From Casimicrobium huifangae (lineage in GTDB: Bacteria; Pseudomonadota; Gammaproteobacteria; Burkholderiales; Casimicrobiaceae), in assembly GCF_009746125.1 (NCBI RefSeq), contig NZ_CP041352.1, positions 1,720,436 through 1,784,435 on the forward strand: a stretch of DNA of 64,000 nucleotides. Reading direction: 5' to 3'. Of the stretch, positions 37,798 through 47,173 are shown one piece after another. Every line of letters begins with the position of its first letter. Within the stretch, counting starts at the first letter, position 1. Made by a program: the position numbers and the translations under genes. The notes under the pieces were generated by a model. The model was not told the origin of the DNA. It made no database searches and was given only the letters and a program-made list of their open reading frames with translations.

Positions 37798-39253
37798 AAG
37801 TTGCCAAACGGTCGATGTATAGGCCGTCGCGCTCTTTCGATACCTCAATCTCAAGAAAAACTCGAGATACATCAGTTTTGTTCGGACCAGTCACCGTGGT
37901 GACGGTAGCCAGTCCAGAGGTAAGCACGCGGTTCTCAAAACGACGGTGTTTCAGCTGGCCGAGCCTAAGACCACGCGCCGATGTCTCACGAAACACCCGG
38001 TCATATTGAGCGACAAGTTGACCACGACCAGGCATCCGCGGCGAAAAGAGGCGGGACAGCGTTGTGGTGGACCCGGATTCAAACGCGCTGATGAACTTCA
38101 GAAGCATGTCGTCGACGTCCAGCGCGGATGGGGATTCCTTCCCATCGCCCGGTACGCGCACCAGAGCGATGTTGTCGACTGATCCGCTGGGTGCTTCGCG
38201 CGCAGTCACTGCGGTCGCATTCTCCACAGTGGGCGCCAACATTGACCGCGACAGTGTCGCGACTGGAGGCGAGGAGGGGGGCGACGTCGCAATAATGCTT
38301 TCCGCGGGAGTTGCCAAAGGAACCACTGACTCGACTGCGGGAGCAGATCTGCTCGATCGGACGCTGGCCGGTTGTGTGTTCAATTTTTGCGGCGTGTCTC
38401 CGGCGGCTCGTGCTCGCGATTCGCGTAAATCCGTGGACAGCTTGCTTGCTACGTTCGTCCAGACTTCACCGACTCCCTGTTGCTGCGCAGCGGAAATTCC
38501 ACCTCCCGTTTCTGATTGAGTGCTTTCAGATGGTGCTGCCGGCGGCAGCGCGCCCAGCTCGCTGGACAACGCAATCGCGGGACGCGCTTCGACTAGGCGC
38601 TCCTGTTGTTCAGGCGCGATGGCTATGACTAGCCAGGCGATTGCACCGATCGCGAGCAAAACGCCAATCCAGAGAAGGCTGCCTCTGGGCGCTCTCAGTC
38701 GTGCCTTCGCCATCGAGTTGGTCGTAGCCGCAGAACTTGCAAGAGTCTGTCGTTCGTCTGGTTGCGAGCGCACGGAGGGCGACGAGGTGCTGATCGTCAG
38801 CTTCTCGGCTTTCAGCTCGGCATCGAGCTTAGCGCGAGCGACGTTATTGCAGAGCAGCGAATAAGCGGTGTTGACGCGACTTGCAGCATCTTCCGGAAAG
38901 CCCACTGGCCTAACGTCCGGATGTACCAGTGCGATCATTCGTCGATAGGCGTTGCGTATTTCTGCGTTGCCGGCGTCTTGTGCAACGCACAGCAACTCGT
39001 AACTGTTGGCGGCTGGCCGAAAGCAAACACTGGCGATGACATACTGGGCGGCGCGCCGCCTCGATTGAATTCGCTCGGCAGAAACCTCCGAATCGTTCAG
39101 CGACCAATCGTACTTGTCACTTGCGATGGCAACGATGGTCGCAAGGACGCTGTCGCCCACCAACGATATGCCAGACAGATCAGACGGCGACGCGAGGGCG
39201 ATGCGATCCAGGGCCGCGAGAAGAGTCTTGGGCTGATCCAGCACCATATTCAA
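37784..39253 (-). CDS. Membrane-spanning J-domain protein with NTF2-like C-terminus
   Basis: This 489-residue protein combines three parts. Residues about 85-140 form a DnaJ J-domain with the HPD motif (ALVHPDVRP, 111-113) that should stimulate DnaK. A single membrane helix follows at about 193-213. After a long Ser/Thr/Pro-rich linker, about residues 375-489 (LLKFISAFESGSTTTLSRLF, YIDRLATYAEK) resemble an NTF2/SnoaL-like fold. The cytoplasmic J-domain and periplasmic sensor-like domain would link chaperone action to the cell envelope. It sits between wzc and the export accessory genes. The combination is inference from sequence. Confidence 0.72.
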   Translation of the reverse strand: MNMVLDQPKTLLAALDRIALASPSDLSGISLVGDSVLATIVAIASDKYDWSLNDSEVSAERIQSRRRAAQYVIASVCFRPAANSYELLCVAQDAGNAEIRNAYRRMIALVHPDVRPVGFPEDAASRVNTAYSLLCNNVARAKLDAELKAEKLTISTSSPSVRSQPDERQTLASSAATTNSMAKARLRAPRGSLLWIGVLLAIGAIAWLVIAIAPEQQERLVEARPAIALSSELGALPPAAPSESTQSETGGGISAAQQQGVGEVWTNVASKLSTDLRESRARAAGDTPQKLNTQPASVRSSRSAPAVESVVPLATPAESIIATSPPSSPPVATLSRSMLAPTVENATAVTAREAPSGSVDNIALVRVPGDGKESPSALDVDDMLLKFISAFESGSTTTLSRLFSPRMPGRGQLVAQYDRVFRETSARGLRLGQLKHRRFENRVLTSGLATVTTVTGPNKTDVSRVFLEIEVSKERDGLYIDRLATYAEK

Positions 39254-39376
39254 GCGTCAGCAAGCGCAGCGCTGAACGGACGTATTGCTGAAGCGATAGC
39301 GGCATGGAGTGGCAACCGTCGTTGCGGTTGCATGCCGCCTGATGACGAATCAGCCGGGTGCATACGCCGTGAGCTC

Positions 39377-41671
39377 CTAGACCTTTCCCAACTTGGGCGC
39401 GTTGGGGTTGTCGCCGTAGTAATAGTAATTCGAGTCGTACCCGTACAACGACGAGCTGCTGGGTAGCTTCGTCAGAATCGCACCCAACGGATGCGTTCCT
39501 GTCTGATGCAGGCGCTTCAGAGCATTGCGAATGCTTGTCTTGCGGGTGCGCCCGCACTCGATCACAAAGAGACAGGCATCGACCTGTTTGCACAGTACGA
39601 CAGCATCGGCGATCCCAAGAACGGGCGGAGCATCGACAACGATGTGATCGAAAGTCGAGCTGCCCGGGGCCAAGAGCTTGCTCAAATTGTCGCCCGAGAG
39701 CAGTTCGGCCGGATTTGGAGGCAACGGGCCAGCGCTGATGAAATACAAGCCGCTGTGAGCGGTGAGCCTGGTGATCTTCAGAGGATCAAGCGAGCTTGAG
39801 AGCAAGTTCGACAAGCCTTCGCTGTGATCCTGCCCCAACACCTTGTGCAAGGCGGGGTTGCGCATGTCGGCGTCCACTAATAAAACTTTCTTGCCGAGTT
39901 GCGACAGTGCCAGAGCGATTGAGAACGCACTCGTCGACTTTCCTTCGCCCTTCGCGCAGCTGGTAACAGCGAGAGTTCGCGGGGCGCCGCGCGATGTGGA
40001 AAACTGCAACGCGGTCCGCAGCGATCGATAGGCTTCGGCAAGCGCGGAGCGAGGATCCTCCGCTACCTGACTGGTGATCGCCATGCCCGAACGTGTCGAT
40101 GCTTTGGGGACGACTCCAACCAGCGTCAGTCCGGTAAAGCGCTCAACCTCATCTGGAAACTTGATCGAATCGTCGAGATGCTCCAGCAAAAATGCCAAGC
40201 CGAGACCAATCATCAGGCCCAACGCGAGTCCGATCATAGCGTTCCGAAGGACATCAGGCTTGAACGGAAAGAGTGGCGTGTCAGCCTTGTCGACGACCGA
40301 AATGTTGTTAGTGCCTACGCCCGCAGCGACGCCGACTTCCTTGAAGCGTTGCAAGAGGCCGTTGTAAATCTCGCGATTCGTGTCGACATCACGTTTCAGG
40401 ATGTTGTAGCGAATGCCCTGATTCTGCAGTTCCAGCACGTTTCGCTTTGCGGAATCTGCACGTGCGCGCAACTGTGATTCCTGGATGCGCGCCGCGTCGA
40501 AAGCAGCCTTCGCCGACGTCTCAATGGAGTTTGAAACTAACGCAATTTCCGCCTTGATTTTCTTGTCGAGCTCGTCAATCTGAGACTGCAGCTGCTGCAT
40601 TTTGGGAAAGCCCGGTTTGAAAACCTTGAGCTGTTCCTGGTAATCTGTCTCGAGTTTTGCCTTGCTGTCCCGCAGGGATGAGACAGACTTATTCTCCAGT
40701 ACTTCCCGCGAATTGGCTAAGTTTCGCTTTGTTTCGGAGTACGTCGCCTCCGCCTTGATTCGATCCTGCTCCGCCCGGGACAGCGCAGCATTAAATTCCT
40801 GAAGGCTTTGAGCAACCAAATTGGTTTTGTCATCAACATTAACAATCTGCTTTTGACGTGTGTATTCATTCAGCTGGCGCTCTGATTCCTCCAGTTTTTC
40901 CTTGGTCGCCGCAAGTTGCTGTTGCAGGAAGGTCTTGGCGTAGGATGACGCGTCCACCCGGCGTTCAAGATTTGACGCGATGAACGATTCGGCCCAGGTG
41001 TTGGCAATTTTTGCTGCAAGGGCAGGGTCGCTGCCATCCGCATTGATTTTCACCAGACGTGCGTTTCGAACCGGCTCTATGCTTACGGCCCCCCTCAGCG
41101 AGCCGATCACCGACTCTCGATCGAGAATGTTCAAGTCGCGAACGGCGGGCTCACGACGCTTGCGCATCGTGGCCAAAATACGGTCGAGAAGGCCGTCGCT
41201 CGCAAGCACTTCGTCGCCCGCCGGGTTTTCCTTGCTGCGTGAAGGACGTTTTCGGTCCAGGTCCAGCCTGAGCGATTCCATGACACGCTCCGCCAGCGCC
41301 TTACTCTTTAGCAGTTCGTATTGCGTGGCCAGAAATTCACGTTCGTCGTAAGCGAATTGATCGCTGTTCGTGCCGTCCTTGAAGTCAACGACGCGGGCAG
41401 CGTTGCGCTCAATCTGGATGGTGGTGGTCGCGCGATAAATCGGTGTTTGCAGCAACGTGTAGAACGTGGCGAGCACCAACACCAGCAGCGACGCTGAGAC
41501 GATCCACCACTTGCGTTTGAGAATGATGCGAAGTAAATCCCGCAAATGAAGGGAATCGTCGATTTCTTCGGTATGCGTGCCCGAAACATGGGTCGATAGC
41601 GCCGTCGTTTGGCGAACTACGACGCCTGTTCCTGACGGACGTGCTGGATCAATAGGCGTGGCTGTATTCAA
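39377..41671 (-). CDS. wzc: Polysaccharide co-polymerase/tyrosine autokinase Wzc
   Basis: This 764-residue protein controls exopolysaccharide chain length and export by autophosphorylation. The Wzz-type N-terminus lies between two membrane helices (near residues 55-75 and 485-505) with a long coiled coil between them. The cytoplasmic BY-kinase has Walker A SCAKGEGKSTSAF, Walker A' KKVLLVDADMRNP and IVVDAPPVLG. A C-terminal tyrosine cluster, YGYDSNYYYYGD, is the autophosphorylation tail. The cognate phosphatase and Wza are encoded just upstream in the same operon. Confidence 0.94.
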   Translation of the reverse strand: MNTATPIDPARPSGTGVVVRQTTALSTHVSGTHTEEIDDSLHLRDLLRIILKRKWWIVSASLLVLVLATFYTLLQTPIYRATTTIQIERNAARVVDFKDGTNSDQFAYDEREFLATQYELLKSKALAERVMESLRLDLDRKRPSRSKENPAGDEVLASDGLLDRILATMRKRREPAVRDLNILDRESVIGSLRGAVSIEPVRNARLVKINADGSDPALAAKIANTWAESFIASNLERRVDASSYAKTFLQQQLAATKEKLEESERQLNEYTRQKQIVNVDDKTNLVAQSLQEFNAALSRAEQDRIKAEATYSETKRNLANSREVLENKSVSSLRDSKAKLETDYQEQLKVFKPGFPKMQQLQSQIDELDKKIKAEIALVSNSIETSAKAAFDAARIQESQLRARADSAKRNVLELQNQGIRYNILKRDVDTNREIYNGLLQRFKEVGVAAGVGTNNISVVDKADTPLFPFKPDVLRNAMIGLALGLMIGLGLAFLLEHLDDSIKFPDEVERFTGLTLVGVVPKASTRSGMAITSQVAEDPRSALAEAYRSLRTALQFSTSRGAPRTLAVTSCAKGEGKSTSAFSIALALSQLGKKVLLVDADMRNPALHKVLGQDHSEGLSNLLSSSLDPLKITRLTAHSGLYFISAGPLPPNPAELLSGDNLSKLLAPGSSTFDHIVVDAPPVLGIADAVVLCKQVDACLFVIECGRTRKTSIRNALKRLHQTGTHPLGAILTKLPSSSSLYGYDSNYYYYGDNPNAPKLGKV

Positions 41672-41713
41672 GGTGTTGCACTACGTGTTTCGTCAGTAAA
41701 AGCGGCCAAATCT

Positions 41714-42430
41714 TTATCGCAAGAAAGAAAACGGATTAAGCGTTTGCAGTATGTCGCCAAACAGTGAGTCTTTGACCGCAGCCCGCGCCTTGGATCTCTT
41801 GACAACAACGAGGTCATCGTTAGCGATGAACGGGTCGGCGATTTCCCCGCTGCGGATTTTTTCCATGTCGAACGACAGCGTTTGACGCTCGCCGGTCGGT
41901 AACAAGCGAAAAAGCATGACGTCACTCATATCACTAAGCGGACCTTGCCCGCCAGCAACTGCCAGCGCGCGCAGCAAGGTAATTTGCCCGGAAAGGGGGT
42001 ACAAACCAGGTTTGTTAACGGCGCCTTCGATGGTGAAGCGCAGCGTTGTAAATTCCTTGATGAAAACGGTGACCTGAGGGTCTTGAAGGAATTTCTCGCT
42101 CAAACGGTCCGAGATATTCTTCTCAAGCTGTTGCGCGGTCAGGCCGACGGCGTCGACACCCCCAATCAGGGGCAAGCTGATCTTTCCCTGAAGGTTTACC
42201 CTAACCGTGCGAGCCAAGTCCGGCTGGCCCCAAACTTGAACTTCCAATAAGTCTTGTGGGCCAACCTTGTATTCTGCTTCAGGCGCCGTCGGGTTCAGGA
42301 GGCGCGGCGACGCTGCACCAGCTTGAGTCGGGGCAACAGAGGTTTGACCAAATACCGCCGATTGCAACATTACCGAAGCGATCAGCGCTACCCAATGCCG
42401 AAAAATCGCCCAAGGCTGCTCTTGCTCCAT
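41714..42430 (-). CDS. Polysaccharide export outer-membrane protein Wza-like
   Basis: This 238-residue periplasmic exporter has a signal peptide (WVALIASVMLQSAVFGQ) and no lipobox cysteine. It has the Poly_export motif YKVGPQDLLEVQVWGQPDL, followed by a single SLBB-type domain (FTIEGAVNKPGLYPLSGQI). It is short compared with Wza of enterics (about 360-380 residues). The start at 42430 is set by GGAGG 8 bases upstream. It lies 42 bases before wzc and 26 bases after the phosphatase gene. Confidence 0.9.
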   Translation of the reverse strand: MEQEQPWAIFRHWVALIASVMLQSAVFGQTSVAPTQAGAASPRLLNPTAPEAEYKVGPQDLLEVQVWGQPDLARTVRVNLQGKISLPLIGGVDAVGLTAQQLEKNISDRLSEKFLQDPQVTVFIKEFTTLRFTIEGAVNKPGLYPLSGQITLLRALAVAGGQGPLSDMSDVMLFRLLPTGERQTLSFDMEKIRSGEIADPFIANDDLVVVKRSKARAAVKDSLFGDILQTLNPFSFLR

Positions 42431-42456
42431 CAAAGTACCTCCAACATCTCGCCGGA

Positions 42457-43269
42457 TCATTTGCCAATCCAGCGCAGAAGTTTACCTTTCAAGGTGCCCA
42501 CCGGAGAGATTGCCCGCCCCGCGTCCGACATGGCGGGCGGCGGGTGGACAGTTCCCGCGGGAGAATTGTTCAGAATAGCGAGCGGGCGATCGTAGACGCA
42601 GCGCTTCGCCTCGTCACTGCCGACCAGTTGCGCGGCGCGAAGGCGCGCCTGGCTCAAGCGCGGGGCACGCCGTTGAGTTGTGTGGGCGTCGCTCGCAATA
42701 ACTGCCGTCCAACCGTCCCCGGTCAGACGCTCGGCGAGCATCTGTGCGCGTTTTCCGAATGTTCCTAGTAGCGCACCGGCCGTAATCTGCAGCCAACAGC
42801 CGCTGCGGGCTAGCTGGAGAAAGTCCGTGTAATGCTCGTCAGCCCAGGTTAGGCGCTCAGGATGAGTAATCACAGGGACAAACCCCCGGGCTTGCAGAGC
42901 AAACACAGACTCCAAGAATCTCGGTGGGCGCACAGTATGCGCGGGCTCCAGGAGCACGTAGCGGCTACCGCCGAGCGTCGGAATCCGTCCGGTGCTCAAG
43001 CCTTCCAGCACCTCTGGCACCAGATGCACGTCCGCGCCGAAGTTGATGGACAGTTTGATGTTCTGATCACCCAAAACCAGTCTCAGGGCATCAACGCGAC
43101 GTTTTATGTCTGGCCCACGGTTGTCATAAAGTCCCGGGTAGATGTGCGGCGTACAGAATATGGTCGAAATTCCGTCGTCAACCGCAATCCGCGCCATTTC
43201 TAGCGTGGTGTCCAAGTTGGGCGAACCATCGTCAATACCCGGCAGAAGGTGACAATGCAAATCAATCAT
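42457..43269 (-). CDS. PHP-type protein-tyrosine phosphatase (CpsB/YwqE family)
   Basis: This 270-residue metal-dependent phosphatase of the PHP fold dephosphorylates the Wzc kinase tail. The metal motifs MIDLHCHLLPGIDDGSPN, CTPHIYPG, VITHPERL and IASDAHT are complete. The start at MIDLHCH (43269) is the family's normal N-terminus, although the frame is open to 43392. It is the first gene of the minus-strand exopolysaccharide operon, divergent from the ABC transporter gene. Confidence 0.92.
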   Translation of the reverse strand: MIDLHCHLLPGIDDGSPNLDTTLEMARIAVDDGISTIFCTPHIYPGLYDNRGPDIKRRVDALRLVLGDQNIKLSINFGADVHLVPEVLEGLSTGRIPTLGGSRYVLLEPAHTVRPPRFLESVFALQARGFVPVITHPERLTWADEHYTDFLQLARSGCWLQITAGALLGTFGKRAQMLAERLTGDGWTAVIASDAHTTQRRAPRLSQARLRAAQLVGSDEAKRCVYDRPLAILNNSPAGTVHPPPAMSDAGRAISPVGTLKGKLLRWIGK

Positions 43270-43424
43270 TTCGAGCGGCAATACAGGGGCATCGGTCAAC
43301 GTGGTGCGGCAAGATGTCTCCAGTCTACCCTGCGTCCGCAGTTGATGTACCAAACTTCCGTCGCGACTAGCCCCGCGCACACCTGCCTGCATCAGGTAGG
43401 GGCGCGCGCGTTGAGCTACGCCCT

Positions 43425-45350
43425 ATGCTGACGCGCGCCATCAAAAAGGCCATCGCGCACGCGCGTCTTGTGCCGCGTGCGTTCGCGCTGGTCTGGTCCG
43501 CTTCACCCGCGCTCACGCTCGCTACCATTTCGCTGCTGGTAATACAGGGCGTCTTGCCTGCGTTAGTTGTTTGGCTGAGCAGGGACGTCATCGACGCGGT
43601 CGTGGCCTTGCTGCGGTCCGGGGTTACGGATGTGGTGGCACAGGAGTCATGGCGCAGTGCCTTTGCTTTGTCTGCGTCGATGGCGGCGCTCCTGTTGGGT
43701 ATCGAGATTTTCCGCGCAGCTTACGATTGGGTACGAGCGGCGCACGGGCGCTACGTGGCTGCGGCGGTCTCCGACCTGATTCACGCCCAGTCCATTTGTC
43801 TTGACTTGGCGTTTTACGACTCTGCAGAACACTTTGATCGCCTTCACCGTGCGCGAGACGATGCGCAATATCGCCCGCTGCTGCTTATCGAGAACCTGGG
43901 CAGCCTCGTACAGCACGGTATTACGTTGATAGCCTTATCCGTGCTCCTGCTGCCCTACGGCTTGCTGCTGTCGGTGGCTCTGGTGGTCAGCACGCTACCG
44001 GCACTGTTGCTCGTGCTCTGGTACGCGGCAGGCCAACATCGATTGCACCGGTCGATCACCACACGAGAGCGAAGTAGTTGGTATGCGACGTGGTTGATGA
44101 CGAGCAACGAACCTGCAGCCGAGATTCGTATTCTGGGTCTTGGGCCCCAGTTGCGCCGGGCGTTTATGCGAATCAGGTCGGCGGTAAATCACCAATATAT
44201 CGGTCTGGAAACTCGTAAGGCGCTAGGGGATATGCTCGCCAGCGGATGTGCCGTCGCCGTCGCTGGCTTGTGCTTGCTTTGGATGCTCTCGCGCGTAGCT
44301 CGGGGGAGCGCAACTTTAGGTGACGTTGCGCTTTTCTATCAAGCCTTTAGTCAAGGGCAAAAGCTAATGAGGACGCTACTCAGTAACCTTGGCCAAACGT
44401 ATCAGAACTTACTCTTTCTGGGAAACCTATTCGAGTATCTGGACCTGAAACCGGCGATTCGGACGACGCCAGTATCGACTGAAGCGCAGCATGTGTCGGA
44501 CAGTGTCCTGTCCCACACAGTCGAAAGTAGCCAACCGACCGCGTTAAGCGTTCGTTTCGAAAACGTTTTCTTCCGCTACGAAGGGAGTGATCGCAATTCG
44601 TTGAATGGGCTCTCCATGGACATCCCTGCAGGTCAGATTGTGGCTGTAGTTGGAACCAACGGCGCCGGCAAGAGCACGCTCCTCAAATTGCTCTGCAGGC
44701 TGTACGACGTGCAAGGCGGCAGCGTGATGGTGGACGACCGAGACGTTCGCGACTGGCCGTTGGAAAAACTGCGTGAAAGCATGTCAGTCCTCATGCAGTC
44801 GCCGACTCAATACAACGCAACAGTCGCTGAAAACGTTGCCGTCGGGGCGCTACAAACAGCCCAAGGCGCGGCCGCGCACGCAGCTACGTCGGCGAGCCGT
44901 CCTGAGCCGATGATACTGGAAGCCTCAATTGCCGACGGTCAACTCGCAGCGGCGATTGCGGCAGCGGGCGCCACGGCTTTGGTGAGTCGCCTGCCGGATG
45001 GCACAAACACCATGCTCGGCCGCTGGTTCGCCGGCGGCGTGAATCTAAGCGGCGGTGAAACGCAACGCATTGCACTTGCGCGTGCCTTTGTCCGACCAGC
45101 GCCTATTTTGATCCTTGACGAACCAACAAGCGCCATGGACCCCTGGGCGGACGCGGACTGGATGCAACGTTTTCGGGCCTTGGCGGCCGGTAGAACTGTA
45201 CTGCTAATTACGCACCGCCTGGCTACAGCGAGACAGGCACATTGCATTTACGTAATGCAACACGGAAAAGTCGTGGAAGCGGGCAGCCACGATGCCCTGC
45301 TTGAGCATGGAGGCGCCTATGCCCAGTCGTGGCGACACCAGTACGGCTAG
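43425..45350 (+). CDS. ABC transporter, fused permease and ATPase (candidate RiPP exporter)
   Basis: This 641-residue half-transporter has six predicted membrane helices in its first 330 residues. The ATPase carries Walker A VVGTNGAGKSTLLK, signature NLSGGETQRIALARAF and Walker B PILILDEPTSAMDP. It has no N-terminal peptidase C39 domain. Similar stand-alone exporters serve lasso-peptide clusters with kinase and nucleotidyltransferase genes, but they can also export lipids or glycans. It is divergent from the phosphatase gene. The link to the RiPP operon about 11 kb away is inference from family partners. Confidence 0.85.
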   Translation: MLTRAIKKAIAHARLVPRAFALVWSASPALTLATISLLVIQGVLPALVVWLSRDVIDAVVALLRSGVTDVVAQESWRSAFALSASMAALLLGIEIFRAAYDWVRAAHGRYVAAAVSDLIHAQSICLDLAFYDSAEHFDRLHRARDDAQYRPLLLIENLGSLVQHGITLIALSVLLLPYGLLLSVALVVSTLPALLLVLWYAAGQHRLHRSITTRERSSWYATWLMTSNEPAAEIRILGLGPQLRRAFMRIRSAVNHQYIGLETRKALGDMLASGCAVAVAGLCLLWMLSRVARGSATLGDVALFYQAFSQGQKLMRTLLSNLGQTYQNLLFLGNLFEYLDLKPAIRTTPVSTEAQHVSDSVLSHTVESSQPTALSVRFENVFFRYEGSDRNSLNGLSMDIPAGQIVAVVGTNGAGKSTLLKLLCRLYDVQGGSVMVDDRDVRDWPLEKLRESMSVLMQSPTQYNATVAENVAVGALQTAQGAAAHAATSASRPEPMILEASIADGQLAAAIAAAGATALVSRLPDGTNTMLGRWFAGGVNLSGGETQRIALARAFVRPAPILILDEPTSAMDPWADADWMQRFRALAAGRTVLLITHRLATARQAHCIYVMQHGKVVEAGSHDALLEHGGAYAQSWRHQYG

Positions 45351-45403
45351 GAGTCTGCCCGTCGCCCGGGGGTACGAAAAGTCAGGCAGATTTGTTGCAT
45401 TCC

Positions 45404-45436
45404 GGCGGCGCGCGGGCGACCGAGCGCCGCGCCGCC
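45404..45436. terminator. GC-rich hairpin between convergent genes
   Basis: A perfect 9-bp stem, GGCGGCGCG (45404-45412) with its complement (45428-45436), encloses a 15-base loop. It lies 53 bases after the ABC transporter stop and before the 3' end of the nucleotidyltransferase gene. A run of A follows on the plus strand, so a terminator in the minus direction is possible, but there is no clean U-tract. Confidence 0.4.
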
Positions 45437-45532
45437 AAGAAATGGCAAAAAAGCTCGCGGGGTCAGGTCAGGGACAAGACGCCTTGACGATCCCGACACC
45501 GCAAGGCACAAATACTACGTAGCACTCCGAGG

Positions 45533-46630
45533 TCAACCATCAGTGTTGGCGACCGCCATGAACCGATGGTTACGGCCGCTTCGTCGGGCCTTAAATATGC
45601 CCACTAGCGCACGAACGGCGTCTTGTGGCGTATCGTGCAGTGCGAGCGTGAAGCCGAATTGAACAATCAATGGCCAGGCATGAAGTCGGGTCGGCAAATC
45701 TCGCTCGAGCCACCAGTGTATGTACGCACGGCGCAGGACGCCGGGCCGTAGCCGTTGCTCGAATTCGCCGGGCACCTCATGGGCCAGCGGGTGCAGCAGT
45801 TGAAACCATTTCAGTACAGCCCATCCAGCACCGCGTGTCCCGCATCTTTCGAGTTGCGTGGCAACCGCATTCCAGTCGATGGGTTGGTCGCGTACGACCA
45901 GCAAAAAATCGTGAACACGCACCAGTCGCATCGAGGGCGACGAAACATACTTGGTGAACGCAGGATGCAGCAGCATTATTAACGCGGCATCGCTGGGGGC
46001 GAGCGTCCAAATATTCGCCATACGCTGGCGTCGTGAGAGCAAATCCGCAGTAATGTCGGTCCGTAGTCGACCCGGACGAACGATATGCCAGTGCAAATCA
46101 ATCTCAATGCCACGCCTAAGCATGATGAGTTCATGACTAACGGTGGCGCTGTCGGGTTGGGGCTCAAATCCGGCGTCCATCAATGCGCTAATGGCCGAAT
46201 CGTTATCCTCCGCTGCAATGAGAACGTCCACGTCTGCCGGGTCGCGTAGCGTCGGATCGCGGTAAATCCATTCCCTAATGTGCGCGCCTTTGAACACCGC
46301 GTAGCGAATACCGGCAACCTGGAAGGCGTGATCCAGTTCGGACAATGCTGCGCAATGCAAAAGATACTTCGCGACGGCTGCGGTCCGCACAGCAGCCAAT
46401 GGATCGTTGCGGGCGGGCGACTCACCTACGACAGCGCGTCGAACGTCAGTGCCACACGGGATAGCGCTCCAAAGTGGCGCCAAACCCTGACGGATCAGAT
46501 ATTGGTCACCGAGTTGTGACCGGACGATATCCGGTGATGAATCGTCATCAACGTCCCCGTGAGCACGATCAACGGGAATCAGTGTCGCCAGTGCCAGCCT
46601 CGCGGCAGCAGTCGGTGAGAGGGGCTTCAA
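45533..46630 (-). CDS. Nucleotidyltransferase family protein (NTP_transf_5)
   Basis: This 365-residue protein of the uncharacterised nucleotidyltransferase family PF14907 has a core YAVFKGAHIREWIYRDPTLR followed by the metal-binding DPADVDVLI, and HWHIVRPG further on. Homologues occur with HprK-like kinase, PqqD, B2 and cyclase genes in lasso clusters; in the pseudomycoidin system such an enzyme modifies the phosphorylated peptide. Its place here next to an ABC exporter suggests it serves the same RiPP. The 3' end is convergent with the exporter gene. The reaction is not shown by the sequence. Confidence 0.82.
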   Translation of the reverse strand: MKPLSPTAAARLALATLIPVDRAHGDVDDDSSPDIVRSQLGDQYLIRQGLAPLWSAIPCGTDVRRAVVGESPARNDPLAAVRTAAVAKYLLHCAALSELDHAFQVAGIRYAVFKGAHIREWIYRDPTLRDPADVDVLIAAEDNDSAISALMDAGFEPQPDSATVSHELIMLRRGIEIDLHWHIVRPGRLRTDITADLLSRRQRMANIWTLAPSDAALIMLLHPAFTKYVSSPSMRLVRVHDFLLVVRDQPIDWNAVATQLERCGTRGAGWAVLKWFQLLHPLAHEVPGEFEQRLRPGVLRRAYIHWWLERDLPTRLHAWPLIVQFGFTLALHDTPQDAVRALVGIFKARRSGRNHRFMAVANTDG

Positions 46631-46746
46631 TTTGGGTGAGTGGTAGCGAATATTGGCGCGCCCGGGCGAATTCCTGTTGTCATGCCGCTTGGGTAGCCCG
46701 GTGTTGACTGGCTCCGCGACGAATCAGCCCCTTACGGAGTCGAATA

Positions 46747-47073
46747 TCAATTGCCTTTAACTGCAAATGACTCAAGCGTGGCGCCATTTGCGATCGCGGT
46801 TTTCAACCAGCCTGGCTGCAAGCCACGGCCGGTCCAGGCGTTCCCCGCTCCGTCTTGATATTTCACCGGTATCTTATTTCGTTTCGGCGGATTGCGACGC
46901 TTCGACTTGCCGTCCGCGGCCCGGCCGAAACCTAGTTCGGCAGGCTTAATGTCGAAGGTATTAATCAACTCGATGATGGAACGTATAGCGGCGCTTCGTT
47001 CGGAATCCCAAAGCGCAGCCGCCTGTCGCTGCAAATCGACAATTTGCTGCTGTATTTTTTGATACTCAGTCAT
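46747..47073 (-). CDS. H-NS family nucleoid protein
   Basis: This 108-residue histone-like protein has an N-terminal coiled-coil oligomerisation region (IQQQIVDLQRQAAALWDSER) and a C-terminal DNA-binding motif, DGAGNAWTGRGLQPGWL, the short beta-proteobacterial form that reads AT-rich DNA. It silences transferred genes. It lies next to the AT-rich polysaccharide island that follows, which it may regulate. GGAG is 8 bases before the ATG at 47073, which settles the start. Confidence 0.92.
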   Translation of the reverse strand: MTEYQKIQQQIVDLQRQAAALWDSERSAAIRSIIELINTFDIKPAELGFGRAADGKSKRRNPPKRNKIPVKYQDGAGNAWTGRGLQPGWLKTAIANGATLESFAVKGN

Positions 47074-47173
47074 ACGATGAACTCCGGGAAACGAAAAAAG
47101 TAAGAAGTGGGGCAGGCGTAGAAATCTGGCGGTATAGGCCGTAATATTCGACTGTAAGTGCTTTGGTTGCAAT

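Noticed and set aside
45404-45436. Strong bidirectional terminator
   Set aside because: The stem is good but there is no clean T-run on either side, so it is kept only as a low-confidence hairpin.
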